A stretch of DNA of 64,000 nucleotides from Photobacterium sp. DA100 (GCF_029223585.1 NZ_CP119423.1:3472001-3536000), one strand, 5' to 3'. Counted from the first letter of the stretch, positions 27,233 to 57,073 are shown. Translations and numbers: made by a program. The notes: generated by a model from the letters alone, not told the origin.

Positions 27233-28093
27233 ATGGAAGGCCAAGCCGAGAGCAAAGTACCCGTGCCCCTCGAACCACAACCGACAGACAAAGAAAAAAC
27301 GAGAAGCAATCCCCCAAACATTATTAGCTCTGTTGCGGAAGAGCTAGGGGTCAGCTATCTCATTACCAAAGAAGCCCCACATACTCTTGCCGAAAGGTAT
27401 GAAGACCGACATAAAAAAGTTCTTTACTCACAACAAGAAAGCCTTGAGAAAATTTTCAAATTAACCTTTGATAATACGGCATCAGATAAGGCCAAAAATA
27501 TAGACCCGGATTGGCTCAGCCATTTCACATCAATCGCACAAGATATCCGCAACAGCTCAATGCAACAACTGTGGAGTCGCATCCTCAGACAAGAGTTTCT
27601 GTCCCCTGGCTCGGTATCACTAAAAACACTTGATACGCTTCGTAATATGACACACAAGGAAGCACAGGTTTTCCATAGAGCCTGCACGCTGTCATGCCAG
27701 TTTGGCAACGATAGAAGCAAAAAGATCCTGACGTCTTTAAAAGCGAAGCATAAGTTTTTACCTAGCCTTTTCACGACAACTATCCATAAAGTTACATTGG
27801 GTAATTTCTCTCTGCCTTATTCTGACCTCCTAATCTTACTGGAGTTAGGGCTCATTTTAAAAAGTGAGTTAGAGTCTGGAGAGCTAGTTTCAGGTATATC
27901 ACTTCCTTTTAGTTACCAAAATAATACTTATCAACTTACCCCTCACCAAAAAGGTTTAAGCTTTACCTATTATCGCTTATCACCAACAGGTCAAGAAATT
28001 GCAGATCTACTTGGCAGTAAGACCCATGAACCTTTTCGCGAGACAATCCTAGAGCTACTGGCGCCTTTCTTTGTCATTGAAAGCCAGCCTTAG
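27233..28093 (+). CDS. TIGR03899/DUF2806-like hypothetical protein
   Basis: 286 aa, soluble, no signal peptide. A flexible polar N-terminus is followed by AERYEDRHKKVLYSQQESLEKIF and DWLSHFTSIAQDIRNSSMQQLWSRILRQEFLSPGSVSLKTLDTLRNMTHKEA, a pattern I associate with the TIGR03899 family of Vibrio/Shewanella and with DUF2806. The C-terminal half looks like a winged-helix-like module (LTPHQKGLSFTYYRLSPTGQEIADLL). Function unknown. It lies convergent to the rRNA array, its stop about 320 bp from tRNA-Asp. Confidence 0.75.
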   Translation: MEGQAESKVPVPLEPQPTDKEKTRSNPPNIISSVAEELGVSYLITKEAPHTLAERYEDRHKKVLYSQQESLEKIFKLTFDNTASDKAKNIDPDWLSHFTSIAQDIRNSSMQQLWSRILRQEFLSPGSVSLKTLDTLRNMTHKEAQVFHRACTLSCQFGNDRSKKILTSLKAKHKFLPSLFTTTIHKVTLGNFSLPYSDLLILLELGLILKSELESGELVSGISLPFSYQNNTYQLTPHQKGLSFTYYRLSPTGQEIADLLGSKTHEPFRETILELLAPFFVIESQP

Positions 28094-28184
28094 ACCTATT
28101 GTCTCAAAGAGGCGTAACACACCTTTAAAACAGTAAATAGCCCTGTTGAAGAAAGCAGCAGGGCCCAGTCTTGGGCTTAGTGTC

Positions 28185-28202
28185 AGTGGCGGAGCGGACG
28201 GG
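28185..28202 (-). repeat. tRNA-Asp 3'-end copy 1
   Basis: 18 bp identical to the last 16 nt of tRNA-Asp including CCA plus two flanking bases. A GCCCA/TGGGC hairpin lies just downstream in the minus direction (28163-28176). Confidence 0.85.
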
Positions 28203-28256
28203 CTGGCGTACCAGCAGGACTCATTCGCCTGCAAGGCGAACATGTCCGACAGACGT

Positions 28257-28286
28257 AAAAAAGCCCGAGTCTTTCGACTCGGGCTT
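28257..28286 (-). terminator. Terminator in the tRNA-Asp repeat region
   Basis: Perfect 11-bp stem AAGCCCGAGTC/GACTCGGGCTT, TTTC loop, then U6 in the minus transcript. Confidence 0.85.
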
Positions 28287-28292
28287 AGTATA

Positions 28293-28310
28293 AGTGGCGG
28301 AGCGGACGGG
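28293..28310 (-). repeat. tRNA-Asp 3'-end copy 2
   Basis: Second exact 18-bp copy of the tRNA-Asp 3' end, 108 bp from copy 1 and 118 bp from the gene itself, again followed by a terminator hairpin. The rest of the tRNA body is not recognisable. Confidence 0.85.
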
Positions 28311-28374
28311 AATCGATGGTCCGGCATCCCGGCCCGCGAAAAAGTGCACAGCACTTTCGGGAGCGTCAGATAGC

Positions 28375-28404
28375 AAAAAACCCCAGCCTTTCGACTGAGG
28401 TTTC
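28375..28404 (-). terminator. Terminator directly after tRNA-Asp
   Basis: AAACC.CAG / CTG.GGTTT stem with one mismatch and U6, within 10 bp of the tRNA 3' end. End of rRNA operon A. Confidence 0.8.
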
Positions 28405-28412
28405 TTAATAAG

Positions 28413-28489
28413 TGGCGGAGCGGACGGGACTCGAACCCGCGACCCCCGGCGTGACAGGCCGGTATTCTAACCAACTGAACTACCGCTCC
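28413..28489 (-). tRNA. tRNA-Asp (GTC)
   Basis: 77-nt cloverleaf, anticodon GTC in CCTGTCACG, T-loop GGTTCGAGTCC, acceptor GGAGCGG/CCGCTCC and encoded CCA. It is the distal gene of operon A, 40 bp after 5S. Confidence 0.97.
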
Positions 28490-28529
28490 ACTCAAATCAC
28501 CGTGTGTTCAGCACGATAATCTAAATTGG

Positions 28530-28649
28530 AAGCCTGGCGATGTCCTACTCTCACATGGGGAGGCCCCACACTACCATCGGCGCTATTACGTTTCACTGCT
28601 GAGTTCGGCATGGGATCAGGTGGGTCCATAATGCTATGGTCGCCAAGCA
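28530..28649 (-). rRNA. rrf: 5S rRNA, operon A
   Basis: 120 nt, from TGCTTGGCG to GCCAGGCTT. Ends pair in the terminal helix, and CCGAACTCAG is the universal 5S core. Separated from 23S by 82 bp. Confidence 0.97.
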
Positions 28650-28731
28650 AAATTCTTACAATCTCGAAAGCTGATGTTCTCGCACTACATTCAAGTGCTC
28701 ATGGAGTCCGTTAAAACCCCTTGGGTGTTGT

Positions 28732-31618
<2,887 letters not shown>

Positions 31619-31875
31619 ATACAACCCCAAGGGGTCTGTTCGTATGGCTCAACAACCAAGGTTGTTCATCTGAGTATGATGAACTGTGTTTCGCCGGACT
31701 CTTACACAAGACACTTGAATGTGTGTTGCTTGAGAACTCGTTCTTCATAAAGAAGAACAAAATAAATCAATCTATCGATTGAATTTACTAGTCAGCTTTC
31801 CAGATTGTTAAAGAGCATGTGTTTGTCTTTCGACATCCACTTTCTAAACACACTCACAAGAATGTTTTTAGAGAG
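31619..31875 (-). other. Operon A spacer between tRNA-Ala and 23S
   Basis: 257 bp without genes. Contains a boxA-like GCTCTTTAACA (minus, about 31807-31817) for antitermination, and the 23S processing-stem sequence next to 23S. Confidence 0.7.
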
Positions 31876-31951
31876 TGGTGGAGCTAAGCAGGATCGAACT
31901 GCTGACCTCCTGCGTGCAAGGCAGGCGCTCTCCCAGCTGAGCTATAGCCCC
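31876..31951 (-). tRNA. tRNA-Ala (TGC), operon A
   Basis: 76 nt, anticodon TGC, acceptor GGGGCTA/TAGCTCC, CCA encoded. Last tRNA before 23S. Confidence 0.97.
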
Positions 31952-31981
31952 ATCGAAATGGTGTCTTTCAAGAAGAAAGAG

Positions 31982-32057
31982 TGGTGGGCGATACCGGGCT
32001 CGAACCAGTGACCCCCTCCTTGTAAGGGAGGTGCTCTCCCAACTGAGCTAATCGCCC
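31982..32057 (-). tRNA. tRNA-Val (TAC), operon A
   Basis: 76 nt, anticodon TAC, acceptor GGGCGAT/ATCGCCC, CCA encoded. Confidence 0.97.
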
Positions 32058-32087
32058 TCCGATGTTTTACATCTTCAAAGGAGAAGA

Positions 32088-32163
32088 TGGTGGGTCGTGC
32101 AGGATTCGAACCTGCGACCAATTGATTAAAAGTCAACTGCTCTACCAACTGAGCTAACGACCC
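32088..32163 (-). tRNA. tRNA-Lys (TTT), operon A
   Basis: 76 nt, anticodon TTT in GACTTTTAATC, acceptor GGGTCGT/ACGACCC, CCA encoded. One base separates it from tRNA-Glu. Confidence 0.97.
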
Positions 32164-32164
32164 G

Positions 32165-32240
32165 TGGCGTCCCATAGGGGAGTCGAACCCCTGTTACCGC
32201 CGTGAAAGGGCGGTGTCCTAGGCCTCTAGACGAATGGGAC
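32165..32240 (-). tRNA. tRNA-Glu (TTC), operon A
   Basis: 76 nt, anticodon TTC, acceptor GTCCCAT/ATGGGAC, CCA encoded. First tRNA after 16S. Confidence 0.97.
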
Positions 32241-32278
32241 ACAAAGTTTGTCAGCGAAATACATTTCGCTAACTTTGT
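32241..32278 (-). repeat. Hairpin block unique to spacer A
   Basis: ACAAAGTT..AACTTTGT outer arms and AGCGAAAT/ATTTCGCT inner arms form a long hairpin directly 5' of tRNA-Glu. It belongs to a block of about 100 bp missing from operon B, which otherwise has the same tRNA order here. Confidence 0.6.
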
Positions 32279-32370
32279 GTAAGCGGAGTGACGAGCTTGC
32301 GAGAAGCGACATCATACCGGAACACAAGTTTTTTTCAGGTTTGGGTACCTGAACATGTTCTCTACTTTTC

Positions 32371-32394
32371 GACCAAGCAATCTGTGTGGACACT
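32371..32394 (-). promoter_or_regulatory. 3' strand of the 16S processing stem, operon A
   Basis: Complementary, with a few wobbles, to the leader segment 34095-34118. Together they form the RNase III stem that closes pre-16S rRNA. The same pair occurs in operons B-E. Confidence 0.75.
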
Positions 32395-32416
32395 GCGTAA
32401 AACGCAGTCATATCGT

Positions 32417-33968
<1,552 letters not shown>

Positions 33969-34300
33969 AAGTTTTGGCTCAATGAATACTGTTAATCCAT
34001 TACCGAAGTAATGAATGAATTGACTGTGCCGAATCTTGCGATTCGATTTGGTCACTCAGTTTCATTGATAATTCTTTTTGACTATCATTTCACGAGTGCC
34101 CACACAGATTGCATGGTCAAATTGTTAAAGAACATATTGCCTTTCAGTGCCTTAGCACTTAAGCAGGACGCGTATAATACGCTACTCACTTTGAAAGTCA
34201 ACATAAAACTCTAAGAAAACTTAAAGCTCTATGGTGACTTGCTTACGTTGTAAGCAAGTGCCCTATTTGTCTTCACTTTTTAAAAGTGAAAATAAATTGG
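33969..34300 (-). other. Operon A leader and A-B inter-operon spacer
   Basis: 332 bp. From right to left: two T-tract-less hairpins (34272-34290 and 34237-34259) after the operon B 5S, the operon A promoter, a boxA-like element (34123-34133), and the 5' strand of the 16S processing stem (34095-34118). No gene. Identical to the D-E gap where compared (34202-34300 and 50619-50717). Confidence 0.75.
34174..34201 (-). promoter_or_regulatory. rRNA promoter of operon A
   Basis: TTGACT, 16-bp spacer, TATTAT, then GC-rich ACGCGTCC discriminator, the hallmark of stringently controlled rRNA promoters. A T/A-rich UP-like stretch lies upstream. Confidence 0.85.
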
Positions 34301-34420
34301 AAGCCTGGCGATGTCCTACTCTCACATGGGGAGGCCCCACACTACCATCGGCGCTATTACGTTTCACTGCTGAGTTCGGCATGGGATCAGGTGGGTCCAT
34401 AATGCTATGGTCGCCAAGCA
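34301..34420 (-). rRNA. rrf: 5S rRNA, operon B
   Basis: 120 nt, identical to the operon A copy as read. No tRNA follows it. Confidence 0.97.
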
Positions 34421-34502
34421 AAATTCTTACAATCTCGAAAGCTGATGTTCTCGCACTACATTCAAGTGCTCATGGAGTCCGTTAAAACCCCTTGGGTGTT
34501 GT

Positions 34503-37389
<2,887 letters not shown>

Positions 37390-37703
37390 ATACAACCCCA
37401 AGAGGTCTTTCGTATGGCTCAACAACCAAGGTTGTTCATCTGAGTTGTGATGAACTGTGTTTCGCCGGACTCTTACACAAGACACTTGAATGTGTGTTGC
37501 TTGAGAACTCGTTCTATCTTTCGATAGAACTATTAGTATTGAATTTTAAAAATTCAATTTACTAGTCAGCTTTCCAGATTGTTAAAGAGCATGTGTTTAT
37601 CGTTAGATAACCACTTTCTAATGATTTTCGGCGGCAAAAAAGCGGACCCAACAAAGTTAACCTTCATTGAATCTGCGTATCCGTGCAGAAAATGATTAGA
37701 GAG
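37390..37703 (-). other. Operon B spacer between tRNA-Val and 23S
   Basis: 314 bp without a gene. Instead of tRNA-Ala it holds a unique segment (about 37626-37692) closed by an imperfect inverted repeat (TTTCTAATGATTTTC / GAAAATGATTAGAGA). A boxA-like element lies at about 37580-37590. Confidence 0.65.
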
Positions 37704-37779
37704 TGGTGGGCGATACCGGGCTCGAACCAGTGACCCCCTCCTTGTAAGGGAGGTGCTCTCCCAACTGAGCTAATCGCCC
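37704..37779 (-). tRNA. tRNA-Val (TAC), operon B
   Basis: 76 nt, identical to the operon A copy. Confidence 0.97.
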
Positions 37780-37809
37780 TCCGATGTTTTACATCTTCAA
37801 AGGAGAAGA

Positions 37810-37885
37810 TGGTGGGTCGTGCAGGATTCGAACCTGCGACCAATTGATTAAAAGTCAACTGCTCTACCAACTGAGCTAACGACCC
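37810..37885 (-). tRNA. tRNA-Lys (TTT), operon B
   Basis: 76 nt, identical to the operon A copy. Confidence 0.97.
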
Positions 37886-37886
37886 G

Positions 37887-37962
37887 TGGCGTCCCATAGG
37901 GGAGTCGAACCCCTGTTACCGCCGTGAAAGGGCGGTGTCCTAGGCCTCTAGACGAATGGGAC
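37887..37962 (-). tRNA. tRNA-Glu (TTC), operon B
   Basis: 76 nt, identical to the operon A copy. First tRNA after 16S, 91 bp away. Confidence 0.97.
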
Positions 37963-38053
37963 TAAGTGTTTTCAGGTTTGGGTACCTGAACATGTTCTCT
38001 ACTTTTCGACCAAGCAATCTGTGTGGACACTGCATAAAACGCAGTCATATCGT

Positions 38054-39605
<1,552 letters not shown>

Positions 39606-39905
39606 AAGTTTTGGCTCAATGAATACTGTTAATCCATTACCGAAGTAATGAATGAATTGACTGTGCCGAATCTTGCGATTCGATTTGGTCACTCAGTTTC
39701 ATTGATAATTCTTTTTGACTATCATTTCACGAGTGCCCACACAGATTGCATGGTCAAATTGTTAAAGAACATATTGCCTTTCAGTGCCTTAGCACTTAAG
39801 CAGGACGCGTATAATACGCTACTCACTTTGAAAGTCAACATAAAACTCTAAGAAAACTTAAAGCTCTATGGTGACTTGCTTACGTTGTAAGCAAGTGCAA
39901 ATTTA
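39606..39905 (-). other. Operon B leader and B-C inter-operon spacer
   Basis: 300 bp. Only about 67 bp separate the operon C 5S end from the operon B -35. It contains one 10-bp hairpin (39874-39896) and no T-tract terminator. boxA and the 16S processing stem are as in operon A. Confidence 0.75.
39811..39838 (-). promoter_or_regulatory. rRNA promoter of operon B
   Basis: TTGACT, 16 bp, TATTAT, GC-rich discriminator; same sequence as operons A and D. Confidence 0.85.
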
Positions 39906-40025
39906 AAGCCTGGCGATGTCCTACTCTCACATGGGGAGGCCCCACACTACCATCGGCGCTATTACGTTTCACTGCTGAGTTCGGCATGGGATCAGGTGGG
40001 TCCATAATGCTATGGTCGCCAAGCA
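39906..40025 (-). rRNA. rrf: 5S rRNA, operon C
   Basis: 120 nt, complete. The 5S-23S spacer is 81 bp, one T shorter than in the other operons. Confidence 0.97.
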
Positions 40026-40106
40026 AAATTCTTACAATCTCGAAAGCTGATGTTCTCGCACTACATTCAAGTGCTCATGGAGTCCGTAAAACCCCTTGGG
40101 TGTTGT

Positions 40107-42993
<2,887 letters not shown>

Positions 42994-43249
42994 ATACAAC
43001 CCCAAGAGGTCTTTCGTATGGCTCAACAACCAAGGTTGTTCATCTGAGTATGATGAACTGTGTTTCGCCGGACTCTTACACAAGACACTTGAATGTGTGT
43101 TGCTTGAGAACTCGTTCTTCATAAAGAAGAACAAAATAAATCAATCTATCGATTGAATTTACTAGTCAGCTTTCCAGATTGTTAAAGAGCATGTGTTTGT
43201 CTTTCGACATCCACTTTCTAAACACACTCACAAGAATGTTTTTAGAGAG
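42994..43249 (-). other. Operon C spacer between tRNA-Ala and 23S
   Basis: 256 bp without a gene. Next to 23S it has the AAGAGGTCTTTCG form found in B, then switches to the sequence found in A, so it is a mosaic. boxA-like element present. Confidence 0.7.
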
Positions 43250-43325
43250 TGGTGGAGCTAAGCAGGATCGAACTGCTGACCTCCTGCGTGCAAGGCAGGC
43301 GCTCTCCCAGCTGAGCTATAGCCCC
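43250..43325 (-). tRNA. tRNA-Ala (TGC), operon C
   Basis: 76 nt, identical to the operon A copy. Confidence 0.97.
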
Positions 43326-43368
43326 ATCGAAATACCGATACCGTCACCACATCCTCTGGGAGAAGAAG

Positions 43369-43445
<77 letters not shown>

Positions 43446-43514
43446 GATACCGTATGTCTTTTACTATTAACCAAGCAATCTGTGTGGACACTGCATAAAA
43501 CGCAGTCATATCGT

Positions 43515-45066
<1,552 letters not shown>

Positions 45067-45281
45067 AAGTTTTGGCTCAATGAATACTGTTAATCCATTA
45101 CCGAAGTAATGAATGAATTGACTGTGCCGAATCTTGCGATTCGATTTGGTCACTCAGTTTCATTGATAATTCTTTTTGACTATCATTTCACGAGTGCCCA
45201 CACAGATTGCATGGTCAAATTGTTAAAGAACGTTGACTTTCAATGCCTTGGCACTTCGCGTCTCAGCAAGTCAGGAGGCGT

Positions 45282-45309
45282 ATAATACGCGTTTCTGATA
45301 TCCAGTCAA
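45282..45309 (-). promoter_or_regulatory. rRNA promoter of operon C
   Basis: TTGACT, 16 bp, TATTAT, ACGCCTCC discriminator. The spacer differs from that of A, B and D. AT-rich DNA lies upstream. Confidence 0.85.
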
Positions 45310-45395
45310 GACAAAATTTTCATCTTTTTTCGCAGTTGGCGAAAAAGTAAAAACCTTCTGTTGACGTCGCTCACATTGCAATCAGTCGGAGCGAA

Positions 45396-45423
45396 AGAAA
45401 AGCCCGCTGAACCCAGCGGGCTT
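45396..45423 (-). terminator. Terminator of rRNA operon D
   Basis: Perfect 10-bp stem AAGCCCGCTG/CAGCGGGCTT with a 4-nt loop; TTTTCTTTC follows on the minus strand, 12 bp after 5S. Confidence 0.88.
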
Positions 45424-45434
45424 ATCCGTAATTC

Positions 45435-45554
45435 AAGCCTGGCGATGTCCTACTCTCACATGGGGAGGCCCCACACTACCATCGGCGCTATTACGTTTCA
45501 CTGCTGAGTTCGGCATGGGATCAGGTGGGTCCATAATGCTATGGTCGCCAAGCA
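45435..45554 (-). rRNA. rrf: 5S rRNA, operon D
   Basis: 120 nt, complete, same sequence as the other copies. Confidence 0.97.
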
Positions 45555-45636
45555 AAATTCTTACAATCTCGAAAGCTGATGTTCTCGCACTACATTCAAG
45601 TGCTCATGGAGTCCGTTAAAACCCCTTGGGTGTTGT

Positions 45637-48523
<2,887 letters not shown>

Positions 48524-48833
48524 ATACAACCCCAAGGGGTCTGTTCGTATGGCTCAACAACCAAGGTTGTTCATCTGAGTATGATGAACTGTGTTTCGCC
48601 GGACTCTTACACAAGACACTTGAATGTGTGTTGCTTGAGAACTCGTTCTTCATAAAGAAGAACAAAATAAATCAATCTATCGATTGAATTTACTAGTCAG
48701 CTTTCCAGATTGTTAAAGAGCATAACGCAAAAGCGTTAATCAATAACTGACGTTATTCATTAGCACTTTTGCTCATTCTAAAACCATTTCACCAAGCAAT
48801 CTGTGTGGACACTGCGCAAACGCAGTCTATCGT
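48524..48833 (-). other. Operon D 16S-23S spacer without tRNA
   Basis: 310 bp. No tRNA in either strand. The 23S-proximal part matches operon A, including boxA. The tRNA region is replaced by a short stretch with an AACGC/GCGTT hairpin (about 48724-48738) and then the 16S processing strand. Confidence 0.85.
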
Positions 48834-50385
<1,552 letters not shown>

Positions 50386-50717
50386 AAGTTTTGGCTCAAT
50401 GAATACTGTTAATCCATTACCGAAGTAATGAATGAATTGACTGTGCCGAATCTTGCGATTCGATTTGGTCACTCAGTTTCATTGATAATTCTTTTTGACT
50501 ATCATTTCACGAGTGCCCACACAGATTGCATGGTCAAATTGTTAAAGAACATATTGCCTTTCAGTGCCTTAGCACTTAAGCAGGACGCGTATAATACGCT
50601 ACTCACTTTGAAAGTCAACATAAAACTCTAAGAAAACTTAAAGCTCTATGGTGACTTGCTTACGTTGTAAGCAAGTGCCCTATTTGTCTTCACTTTTTAA
50701 AAGTGAAAATAAATTGG
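50386..50717 (-). other. Operon D leader and D-E inter-operon spacer
   Basis: 332 bp; the spacer part is identical to the A-B gap. Two hairpins without T-tract, one promoter, boxA-like element, processing stem. No gene. Confidence 0.75.
50591..50618 (-). promoter_or_regulatory. rRNA promoter of operon D
   Basis: TTGACT, 16 bp, TATTAT, GC-rich discriminator; identical to A and B. Confidence 0.85.
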
Positions 50718-50837
50718 AAGCCTGGCGATGTCCTACTCTCACATGGGGAGGCCCCACACTACCATCGGCGCTATTACGTTTCACTGCTGAGTTCGGCATG
50801 GGATCAGGTGGGTCCATAATGCTATGGTCGCCAAGCA
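50718..50837 (-). rRNA. rrf: 5S rRNA, operon E
   Basis: 120 nt, complete. Confidence 0.97.
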
Positions 50838-50919
50838 AAATTCTTACAATCTCGAAAGCTGATGTTCTCGCACTACATTCAAGTGCTCATGGAGTCCGTT
50901 AAAACCCCTTGGGTGTTGT

Positions 50920-53806
<2,887 letters not shown>

Positions 53807-54116
53807 ATACAACCCCAAGGGGTCTGTTCGTATGGCTCAACAACCAAGGTTGTTCATCTGAGTATGATGAACTGTGTTTCGCCGGACTCTTACACAAGAC
53901 ACTTGAATGTGTGTTGCTTGAGAACTCGTTCTTCATAAAGAAGAACAAAATAAATCAATCTATCGATTGAATTTACTAGTCAGCTTTCCAGATTGTTAAA
54001 GAGCATAACGCAAAAGCGTTAATCAATAACTGACGTTATTCATTAGCACTTTTGCTCATTCTAAAACCATTTCACCAAGCAATCTGTGTGGACACTGCGC
54101 AAACGCAGTCTATCGT
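53807..54116 (-). other. Operon E 16S-23S spacer without tRNA
   Basis: 310 bp, identical to the operon D spacer as read by eye. boxA-like element present, no tRNA. Confidence 0.85.
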
Positions 54117-55668
<1,552 letters not shown>

Positions 55669-55866
55669 AAGTTTTGGCTCAATGAATACTGTTATTACTT
55701 ATTTCTAAGTAAGAATTGACTGTGCCGAATCTTGCGATTCGATTTGGTCACTCAGTTTCATTGATAATTCTTTTGTTGACTATCATTTCACGAGTGCCCA
55801 CACAGATTGCATGGTCAAATTGTTAAAGAGCGTTGACTCAACACTTCGTGCCGGTCGAGGCTGCGT

Positions 55867-55894
55867 ATCTTACCACCGCAAACCTTGCTGTCAA
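55867..55894 (-). promoter_or_regulatory. Operon E promoter, 16S-proximal
   Basis: TTGACA, 16 bp, TAAGAT, followed by ACGCAGCC. Confidence 0.75.
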
Positions 55895-56001
55895 CAACTA
55901 ATTTCAAATTAATTTTTTCGAAACCCTTTATCGACAACGCTTACTGAAGGAATTGTTCTTTTTTTGAAGAACTCAACACACCTCACCAAGCAAGGCCGGC
56001 A

Positions 56002-56029
56002 ATTTTAAATATTTACAGCCTGAGGTCAA
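56002..56029 (-). promoter_or_regulatory. Operon E promoter, middle
   Basis: TTGACC, 16 bp, TAAAAT, followed by TGCCGGCC. Confidence 0.6.
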
Positions 56030-56073
56030 GCCCAAAACTGTCAAGTAAACTTACCGATCTCATCACCAACAAG

Positions 56074-56082
56074 TTATCCACA
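56074..56082 (+). promoter_or_regulatory. Perfect DnaA box
   Basis: TTATCCACA, the strongest DnaA-binding 9-mer, between the distal and middle promoters of operon E. A single box; no cluster and no AT-rich 13-mers were seen. Confidence 0.4.
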
Positions 56083-56130
56083 TATTATGAATAGCTTACT
56101 AAGAAGCCGTAACTGCGTTGGTGAGGCGGC

Positions 56131-56158
56131 ATTATAGGGAGAGGAAAACTAATGGCAA
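56131..56158 (-). promoter_or_regulatory. Operon E promoter, distal, with UP-like element
   Basis: TTGCCA, 16 bp, consensus TATAAT, then GCCGCCTC. Long A and T runs just upstream (56159-56230) look like an alpha-subunit UP element. Likely the strongest start for the array. Confidence 0.75.
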
Positions 56159-56230
56159 TGGTTTTTTTTACTTTTTTTGCCAGTTGATGACAAAAAGAAC
56201 TTAAACACTAAAAAAAATCAAAAAATAGCC

Positions 56231-56299
56231 AAAAAACAAATCCACTCTTCACTTTTGGAACGCAACGTTAAGCGTAGACAATAAATAAGAGAAGAGTGG
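56231..56299 (-). terminator. Probable terminator after cysQ
   Basis: CCACTCTTC (56242-56250) pairs with GAAGAGTGG (56291-56299) around a second small palindrome. The minus strand continues ATTTGTTTTTT. It separates the cys operon from the rRNA promoters. Confidence 0.6.
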
Positions 56300-56329
56300 T
56301 ACAACCTTAAGAAAATAACTGTTGGCCTA

Positions 56330-57073
56330 TTATGAGTGGCTGACGACAAAGAATGGGTTAAGCAGATCTTCACGATGATATGACAAAGGCAAACCCTCCA
56401 GAGTTTTAACCTGTCCCCCGGCACTTTCAGCAACACATTGCCCAGCCGCCGTGTCCCACATCATGGTAGGCCCTAGTCGAGGGTAGTACTGCGCTTGTCC
56501 CTCTGCGACAAGGCAGAACTTTAATGATGACCCCGCTTCCATCATCTGATATTGAGAAAACTGAGCCAGGAAATCTGCCAAGGCGGGACTTGGATGTGAG
56601 CGACTACCGACGATAACAGGCGGTAGTGTTGCTTTTGTCTTGATCAGAGACCATTCATTATTAATAACACTCCATGCCCGACTACCGTCACCCAACCAGC
56701 TTTTTTCCAAAACTGGCGCATGAACAACCGCCAACACAGGACGGCCATGTTCAATCAGCGCAATGTTCACGGTGAACTCGCCATTCTTTCGTAAATATTC
56801 TTTGGTTCCATCCAGCGGATCCACCAGCCAGAATGTCTGCCAGTTTTTTCTCTCTGACCATGGGGTATGTGCTGACTCTTCAGACACAATCGGAATATCG
56901 GGCGTTAACAATGCCAGCTTTTTCATAATGATCGCATTAGCGGCCAGATCAGCTGCAGTCACCGGGCTACGATCGGCTTTTTCAGTCACTTCTACATGTG
57001 TATGGTAAAGCGCCATAATGGCCTTACCAGCCTCAAGGGCAATGTGGTGCAACGACTCAAGCTGATTTCCCAA
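56330..57073 (-). CDS. cysQ: 3'(2'),5'-bisphosphate nucleotidase CysQ
   Basis: Removes PAP, the inhibitory by-product of PAPS reduction. 247 aa of the inositol-monophosphatase fold: metal ligands in VSEESAH and DPLDGTKEYL, and the C-terminal WDTAAGQCVAESAGG, all intact. The start is a TTG at 57073, supported by AAGGAG 6 nt upstream and by the N-terminal alignment to E. coli CysQ; no nearer ATG fits. Last gene of the cys operon, 15 bp after cysC. Confidence 0.95.
   Translation of the reverse strand: MGNQLESLHHIALEAGKAIMALYHTHVEVTEKADRSPVTAADLAANAIIMKKLALLTPDIPIVSEESAHTPWSERKNWQTFWLVDPLDGTKEYLRKNGEFTVNIALIEHGRPVLAVVHAPVLEKSWLGDGSRAWSVINNEWSLIKTKATLPPVIVGSRSHPSPALADFLAQFSQYQMMEAGSSLKFCLVAEGQAQYYPRLGPTMMWDTAAGQCVAESAGGQVKTLEGLPLSYHREDLLNPFFVVSHS

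Larger units (their letters stand above)
45067..45434 (-). other. Operon C leader and C-D inter-operon spacer
   Basis: 368 bp. Sequence diverges from the A, B and D leaders upstream of boxA. It carries a distinct promoter and, at its right end, the only clear T-tract terminator inside the array. No gene. Confidence 0.75.
55669..56230 (-). other. Operon E leader with triple-promoter region
   Basis: 562 bp without a gene. Leader sequence next to 16S is diverged from A-D just before the mature 5' end. Three rRNA-type promoters, a perfect DnaA box (56074-56082) and an A/T-rich UP-like tract (about 56159-56230) lie here. Confidence 0.7.

Noticed and set aside
28140..28490. Integrated element at tRNA-Asp
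   Set aside because: The repeated 3' ends would suit att sites, but the DNA between them is only about 100 bp and holds no integrase or cargo, so an integrated element is not present now.
28055..28495. 146-codon minus-strand frame with repeated Ser-Ala-Pro-Pro-Leu segments
   Set aside because: It is read through tRNA-Asp and the tRNA 3'-end repeats; the repeated peptide comes from the repeated tRNA ends. No ribosome site.
56000..56330. Replication origin near the DnaA box
   Set aside because: Only one DnaA box, no 13-mer or GATC cluster, and no dnaA, gidA or mnmE neighbours.
56218..56436. 72-codon minus frame at the cysQ 3' end
   Set aside because: Out of frame with cysQ and runs into its terminator.
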